NCBI GenBank assembly: GCA_018715585.1
Contig: DVLH01000155.1
Coordinates: 1 to 10,039, forward strand
DNA length: 10,039 nt
Reading direction: 5' to 3'
Source: Candidatus Aphodomonas merdavium
GTDB taxonomy: Bacteria > Bacillota > Clostridia > Christensenellales > Aristaeellaceae
In this document: in pieces, positions 6,124-10,039 of the stretch
Layout: every line of letters starts with the position of its first letter
Position numbering within the stretch: position 1 is the stretch's first letter
Translations under genes and position numbers: made by a program
The notes under the pieces: generated by a model
The model's input: the letters and a program-made list of their open reading frames with translations, nothing else
What the model was told of the DNA's origin: nothing
Database searches by the model: none

Positions 6124-7056
6124 ATGATTACGACAATTTCTCTTTCACCGGCGATTGACAAGCGGTTGGAGTTTGACACATTTGCCCTTGGCGGCACAAA
6201 CCGGGTGGCGGCTGTGCAGGCGGAAGGCGCCGGCAAGGCCGTCAACGTGGCGCTCGGCGCGCGGGCGTTGGGAATGGATGCGGTTTGCGCCGGCATTTTG
6301 CCGTTTGGCGGCGAACCTGTGACGCAGCGATTGGCTTGCGGCGGTGTGCGGCATGATTTTTTGCCCGCGCCGGGAAATGTCCGGATCAATCAAAAGCTGT
6401 TTGACCGCAGCACGGGCGTGCTCACGGAGGCGAACGAAAGCTGCCCGCCCGCGCCGGAGGAACTGCTTGTGCGGGCGCAGGAGCAGGCAGCGGCCTATGC
6501 GGCGCAGAGCGAATTCCTCGTGCTCACAGGGAGCCTGCCGTCGGGGTGCCCCAAAGACTATTATGCACGGGTGTTGCGGCGCGCGCACGAAGAAGCGCCC
6601 GCGTGCCGCTGCGTGCTCGACGCGGAGGGAGAACGATTCGCCCTGGGCGTGCACGAGAGGCCGTGGCTTGTCAAGCCCAACCGGCACGAACTGGAACTCT
6701 TTGCTGGCCGGCCGCTGCCTGACAACCAACAGCTTCTGGCTGCGGCGCGCGCGCTGCTCGCCCTGGGCGTGGGCGTGGCCGTTGTATCCATGGGTGCACA
6801 AGGGGCGCTGGCGGCGCGCGCGCAGGAGGCGGTGTTCGTCCCGTCGCTGCCGCTGACGGTGCGCACCACCGTGGGCGCGGGCGATGCGATGGTGGCGGGA
6901 TTGCTCTATGGCTTTTCGCAGCGGGATGATCTTGCCTGGGCGCTTCGCTGCGGCACGGCTTCCGCCGCGGCGCGCTGCGTTTGCGAGGGAGAGGGCTATC
7001 TGTGCGCACGCACGTTTGAAAGCATGCTGGAAAAGACGAAAGCCGTGCGAATATAG
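6124..7056 (+). CDS. PfkB-family sugar kinase, 1-phosphofructokinase-like
   Basis: This 310-residue kinase belongs to the ribokinase/PfkB superfamily and is closest in pattern to 1-phosphofructokinase (FruK), which makes fructose 1,6-bisphosphate from fructose 1-phosphate. Tagatose-6-phosphate kinase (LacC) is a close alternative. Visible features are the N-terminal SLSPAID with the substrate-binding Asp (D12), GAGKAVNVA at 35-43 (the GGKGxN sugar-binding loop, here altered), LTGSLPSGCP, KPNRHELELF (the N-E motif), and TVGAGDAMVAG with catalytic base D254. I place the start at ATG 6124, preceded by GGGGAGG (6112-6118). The frame stays open upstream into the GTPase gene, but the extension is not kinase-like. 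No fructose PTS or FruR gene is adjacent, so its sugar phosphate substrate cannot be set from context. The end of the gene carries one near-match Spo0A box belonging to the spoIIE promoter region. Confidence 0.88.
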   Translation: MITTISLSPAIDKRLEFDTFALGGTNRVAAVQAEGAGKAVNVALGARALGMDAVCAGILPFGGEPVTQRLACGGVRHDFLPAPGNVRINQKLFDRSTGVLTEANESCPPAPEELLVRAQEQAAAYAAQSEFLVLTGSLPSGCPKDYYARVLRRAHEEAPACRCVLDAEGERFALGVHERPWLVKPNRHELELFAGRPLPDNQQLLAAARALLALGVGVAVVSMGAQGALAARAQEAVFVPSLPLTVRTTVGAGDAMVAGLLYGFSQRDDLAWALRCGTASAAARCVCEGEGYLCARTFESMLEKTKAVRI

Positions 7057-7102
7057 CCTCTGCTTGTCGAACGCCTGACAAAAGGCGCGGCGCGTTTCGA
7101 CG
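7034..7102 (+). promoter_or_regulatory. Cluster of Spo0A boxes upstream of spoIIE
   Basis: TGTCGAA at 7065-7071, within TTGTCGAA, matches the 0A-box consensus TGNCGAA exactly. A one-mismatch copy, AGACGAA, lies at 7034-7040 inside the end of the kinase gene. A one-mismatch copy on the minus strand (CGTCGAA, plus-strand TTCGACG) lies at 7096-7102. The centres (7037, 7068, 7099) are exactly 31 bases apart, about three helical turns. In Bacillus subtilis, phosphorylated Spo0A activates spoIIE from 0A boxes upstream of an unusually spaced sigma-A promoter. The arrangement here looks equivalent. Confidence 0.7.
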
Positions 7103-7129
7103 CTCTGGGCGTGTCCTGCGCGCTATACT
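7096..7129 (+). promoter_or_regulatory. Probable Spo0A-dependent sigma-A promoter of spoIIE
   Basis: TATACT (7124-7129) is a good -10 hexamer. No -35 exists at the usual 17-base spacing (CGCTCT there). The best -35-like sequence, TTCGAC at 7096-7101, overlaps the proximal 0A box and is 22 bases upstream. The spoIIE promoter of B. subtilis is likewise overspaced (21 bases) and depends on Spo0A. Transcription would start near 7136, within a short ATC repeat, about 20 bases ahead of the gene. Confidence 0.55.
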
Positions 7130-7156
7130 CTTTCATCATCATCATATTTTACGGCG

Positions 7157-9484
7157 GTGGGAAGAGTGGCGCAGCGTTTCAGGCATGCATGGTCGGGCAT
7201 CGGCTATTCGGCGGAACGTGAGGAGAAAAGGCCGGATTTTTTACAATGGATTCGCGAGCAGTGCACCCTGCGCAGCGGGGCGGTGCTGCTCGTGTCTTTT
7301 TTGGTTTCGCAGGCAGAGCTCCCGGGCGGAAGCCTTCCTTGCAGCGTGCCGTTTGTGGCGGCGCTGCTGTTGCTGGAGCGGCCGGCCCTGGGCGCGGTGT
7401 TGGGCTGCGCGCTGGGGCTGCTGGCACGCTGGGAGCCAATCGGCCTGGTTAACGGTTGGCCGCTGCTGGCATGCTTGCTGCTGGTGCTCACGGTCCGCGG
7501 AGGATGGAACTGGAAACCGTGGAAGGTTTCGCTTGCGGCGGCGGCCTGCATGGCGTTGCCGTTGCCGCTGACGGTCCAAAGCCCGCCGGCGCTGATGGCA
7601 TTCCTTTCCGGTACGGTCGCTGCCGGGGTGCTAACGCCCGTTTTCACGCGCGCGCTGCTTGCCCTGCGCCTGCGCGACCAGGCATCTACGGCGGACGACC
7701 GGCTTTGTTTGCTGCTGTTTGCCGCGACGTTGACGATGGGGGCCAATTGGCTGCGCGTGCGTGGGAGTTCTTTGGGAAATGCCGTGGCGGCGCTGTGCGT
7801 ATTTGCGACGGCATGGAGCGCAGGGCCGGGGCTTGGAACGCCGGCGGGCGTGCTTTTGGGGCTTGCGCAGGCGCTTTGCGGTGCGGGCGCGTGGAGCATC
7901 GTCTATTTTGCTGTGCTGGGGACGCTTGCGGGACTGCTGCGGGAAGGCGCGCGGTGGCTGGACGCCTGCGGGAGCGTTGCGGGATGCAGCGCGCTGGTTT
8001 TTTTGCAAGGGGGCGTATTGGCGGCGGCGGAGTATCTGCCGCCCATAGCGTTGGCAGGGTTGGCCTTTTCGGTAATGCCGGAAGGATGGTTGGATACGGT
8101 AAAAGGCTTTTTACAGCCGCGGGCAGTGTTGGTCTCCGACGGGGCGGGCGTTGCGTCGCTCTATCTGCTGCGGGAGCGTGCGCGGGCGCTGGAGGAAATT
8201 GCGCGGCTGCTCCCGGACGACGGGGAGGAGACGAGCATTCCCAGGCTGGAGCTGCTTGCATGCCGCCTGTGTACGGGTTGCGAACGCCAACAGGCGTGCT
8301 GGGATGCGCGGCATGAGGAAGCGATGCGGTTGCTGGACACGACGTTGGCGGCTTGCACAGATTTGGCGGCGGAAAAAGCCCAGGAGGTTGCCGCGCGCAG
8401 CGCGGAAGCCTTTGGATGCCTGCGCGGCGCGGAGCTTTATCCGCTTGCGCGGGCGCTTACGGATTCCAGCGAGCAGGATGCGCGCGAGCAAATGCAGCGG
8501 CGTGAAGCACGCCAGATGTTGGCTGGCCAGTTTGATGCGCAGGCGAACGCCCTTTTCGGGCTATGCCGGCAGATCGAGGAAAGCGGCGCGACGGCGCTGC
8601 GCGCGCGTTCGGCAATTTGCGGCGCAATGCCGGCGCTGCGCGGCAGGCCGGATGCGCTCACCGTTTGCGTGCTGGATGGGCGGCTGCATGTGTGGTTGGC
8701 GGTGCGCTGCGAAAGCGAAAACCGCTTGCGCAAGCTGGAGGAGACGCTTAGTACGGCGGTGGGCGTAGAGATGGAACTTTTGCGCCGGGGCGGACAGGAC
8801 TGGCTGCTCTTTAGCGAAAAGCCGGCATTGCGCCTAACGGTGGGGCGCTGTAACGTGCCTGCGGCAGGAGAGCAGATTTCTGGGGATGGCGTGCTCCAGG
8901 AGCGCTTGGATGCCGGGCATTATTTGTTGGCGCTTAGCGATGGCATGGGGAGCGGGCGCGAGGCCCACCGCGAGAGCCGTGCGGCGCTGGAGCTGATGCT
9001 GCAGGCGCTGCGCGCAGGGTTTGACCGCAAGGAAGCACTGGGAACGGTTAACGGTATGCTGATGGCCTGCCAGGGCGGTGAAATGTATGCGACGATGGAT
9101 TTGTGCGTGGCGGACCTGGACAGCGGCGAGATCTCCTTTGAGAAGCTGGGGGCATGCCCGTCGTACCTTTTGCGTGCGGGACGATGCCGCCGCCTCGGAG
9201 GAGACGCTTTGCCGCTGGGGATCGTGGGCGCGGCAACGCCGCGGCGGATGTCGGCGCGGTTGCAGCCGGGCGATATGCTGTTGCTCGTTTCCGACGGCGT
9301 AGTGGACGCGTTTGGACGCGACGATACGGCGTTTCTGCGCGCGCTGGGCGGGCTTGCGCCGCAGGACGGAGATATCTCCGCCCAATGGCTGGCGGATATG
9401 CTGCTCAAGCGCGCCCTGGACCGCTGCCAGGGCGTTGCGCCGGATGACATGACGGTTTTAGCGGCAAAGGTGGAGTGTGCCTGA
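7157..9484 (+). CDS. spoIIE: Stage II sporulation protein E (membrane-bound PP2C phosphatase)
   Basis: SpoIIE dephosphorylates the anti-anti-sigma factor SpoIIAA-P, freeing sigma-F in the forespore, and also acts in polar septum formation with FtsZ. At 775 residues it is close to the B. subtilis protein (827). About residues 40-305 form a long hydrophobic region compatible with the family's ten transmembrane helices. A central region carries the cysteine cluster C369, C372, C375 and C381-W382. The C-terminal PP2C domain has its metal-binding aspartates in SGDG (D577), LSDGMGSG (D595), LLVSDGVVDA (D713) and PDDMTV (D763, D764). LGACPSYLL and ALPLGI are also family motifs. The start is uncertain: GTG 7157 is the first, while GTG 7166 has GGTGGGAA just upstream, though close. 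Both give nearly the same protein. Upstream lie Spo0A boxes. The SpoIIAA/SpoIIAB/sigma-F genes are not in the window. Confidence 0.96.
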   Translation: MGRVAQRFRHAWSGIGYSAEREEKRPDFLQWIREQCTLRSGAVLLVSFLVSQAELPGGSLPCSVPFVAALLLLERPALGAVLGCALGLLARWEPIGLVNGWPLLACLLLVLTVRGGWNWKPWKVSLAAAACMALPLPLTVQSPPALMAFLSGTVAAGVLTPVFTRALLALRLRDQASTADDRLCLLLFAATLTMGANWLRVRGSSLGNAVAALCVFATAWSAGPGLGTPAGVLLGLAQALCGAGAWSIVYFAVLGTLAGLLREGARWLDACGSVAGCSALVFLQGGVLAAAEYLPPIALAGLAFSVMPEGWLDTVKGFLQPRAVLVSDGAGVASLYLLRERARALEEIARLLPDDGEETSIPRLELLACRLCTGCERQQACWDARHEEAMRLLDTTLAACTDLAAEKAQEVAARSAEAFGCLRGAELYPLARALTDSSEQDAREQMQRREARQMLAGQFDAQANALFGLCRQIEESGATALRARSAICGAMPALRGRPDALTVCVLDGRLHVWLAVRCESENRLRKLEETLSTAVGVEMELLRRGGQDWLLFSEKPALRLTVGRCNVPAAGEQISGDGVLQERLDAGHYLLALSDGMGSGREAHRESRAALELMLQALRAGFDRKEALGTVNGMLMACQGGEMYATMDLCVADLDSGEISFEKLGACPSYLLRAGRCRRLGGDALPLGIVGAATPRRMSARLQPGDMLLLVSDGVVDAFGRDDTAFLRALGGLAPQDGDISAQWLADMLLKRALDRCQGVAPDDMTVLAAKVECA

Positions 9485-9691
9485 CGCACCGGGCCAGGAG
9501 CCCAGCGCTTTCGCAAAAAGCGGAGTGCAAAGCGGCCTTTGAATGCGAAAAAGCTTGTAGGCTACTTTCCGGGGGCCTCTGCAACCTTCTAGCCTTTGCG
9601 CGCTGCTTTGGAAATTGGCTTGGAAGGGGCTTTGAGGGAGCTTTCCTCCCTGGCAAAAAGCCCCTTGCAATGGGCGCGTCTCTTTGACCGG
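9485..9691 (+). other. Non-coding, hairpin-rich stretch after spoIIE
   Basis: No credible gene is present. Several potential stems follow in series on the plus strand. CGCTTT/AAAGCG lies at 9506-9522, and CAAAG/CTTTG at 9528-9541. AGGCTA/TAGCCT (9559-9564 with 9590-9595) encloses a 25-base loop. A larger nested hairpin lies at 9624-9666: outer 10-bp stem 9624-9633/9657-9666, inner 6-bp stem 9635-9640/9646-9651. With the terminator at 9692-9724 this gives a leader- or RNA-like block. It may be the 3' untranslated region of spoIIE or a separate small RNA. I do not recognise tRNA, tmRNA, SRP RNA or a known riboswitch in it. Confidence 0.4.
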
Positions 9692-9724
9692 AATCGCTTC
9701 CTTCTTTTGGAAGCGATTTTTGTT
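9692..9724 (+). terminator. Rho-independent terminator downstream of spoIIE
   Basis: A perfect 10-bp stem (AATCGCTTCC 9692-9701 with GGAAGCGATT 9709-9718) closes a 7-base loop and runs into a T-rich tract (9717-9724, TTTTTGTT). It lies 208 bases past the spoIIE stop codon and is the first good terminator after it. Confidence 0.85.
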
Positions 9725-10039
9725 TGCTGCGGCAGCCGATGCGGGAAAAGTTAAGCGGGCGGTTTTTTGTGCTGCTGAAACGCCTGCGCCTTTTTGGGCA
9801 AAAAGCAGGGCAAATACCGGCGCCGTTTGCGGCAGGGATGTAGACGAAAGCGTGCGGCGCATTCCGGCCTGCAAGCGTGCGTGGGAAAGAAACGGTTTAA
9901 AGGCCGCTGTGCGCGAAGGCGGTTTTGCAGCCGTGTGCGCTTAAAACCGGAGCACGTCCGCTGCGGATGCCATTTGCAGGCCGGTTCGGGGAGGGAAAAG
10001 GGCAAAAGGGCTGTTGATTTGCATTTTTTTTGTGCCGAC
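9725..10039. other. Intergenic region with no supported gene
   Basis: Both strands have short open frames but none with a ribosome binding site, recognisable motifs or plausible composition. An ACCGG-type inverted pair (AACCGG 9945-9950 with CCGGTT 9981-9986, 30-base loop) and an eight-T run near the end (about 10025-10032) are the only structure I noted. A promoter for a gene beyond the window is possible near the end (TTGATT at about 10015), but its -10 would fall outside or at the edge. Confidence 0.4.

Noticed and set aside
9485..9620. Possible tRNA after spoIIE, since Bacillus has tRNA genes near spoIIE
   Set aside because: No acceptor stem with CCA end, no GTTCGA-type T loop and no plausible anticodon arm could be found.
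9739..9843. Small basic/hydrophobic peptide of 34 codons after the spoIIE terminator
   Set aside because: No ribosome binding site, no recognised family, and the length is within chance expectation in GC-rich DNA.
9458..9874. 138-codon minus-strand frame spanning the spoIIE end and terminator
   Set aside because: It runs through the spoIIE stop, the nested hairpin and the terminator, has low-complexity composition and no ribosome binding site that I could see.

Overview
The window is chromosomal DNA from an endospore-forming member of the Bacillota, most likely a GC-rich lineage of the class Clostridia. Three genes found only in spore formers are present: gpr, spoIIP and spoIIE. The rpsT / gpr-spoIIP arrangement matches the one known from Bacillus, while the high GC content argues against typical Bacilli. 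I see no phage, insertion sequence or CRISPR array.

Layout: the window opens with the last 48 codons of a membrane protein (1-147) and a strong hairpin terminator (203-235). A lone FkbM-type methyltransferase follows (398-1324). It converges on rpsT (ribosomal protein S20, minus strand, 1521-1784) across a region with two hairpins. rpsT has a near-consensus sigma-A promoter (1820-1848) and is divergent from gpr (germination protease, 1928-2854) and spoIIP (2870-3724), which are 15 bases apart and probably cotranscribed.

Next comes an EF-G-type translational GTPase of the variant class often annotated EF-G2 or FusA2 (3900-5981). It has its own strong extended -10 promoter, and a 40-base dyad (3771-3810) overlaps the -35. 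A PfkB-family 1-phosphofructokinase-like gene (6124-7056) and spoIIE (7157-9484) follow. Between these two lie one exact and two near-exact Spo0A boxes spaced 31 bases apart, ahead of a good -10 hexamer. This resembles the Spo0A-dependent spoIIE promoter of Bacillus. The last 555 bases contain several hairpins and a terminator (9692-9724) but no gene I can support.

How the genes fit together: SpoIIE acts at the polar septum (dephosphorylation of SpoIIAA, release of sigma-F), SpoIIP acts in peptidoglycan remodelling during engulfment, and GPR degrades the DNA-protecting SASPs at germination. rpsT and the EF-G variant belong to translation. The sugar kinase and the methyltransferase have no obvious functional partner here. 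The window is mostly ordinary core genome. The points most worth a second look are the dyad over the EF-G2 promoter, the helically phased 0A boxes, the EF-G-type GTPase where Bacillus has LepA, and the hairpin-rich stretch after spoIIE.
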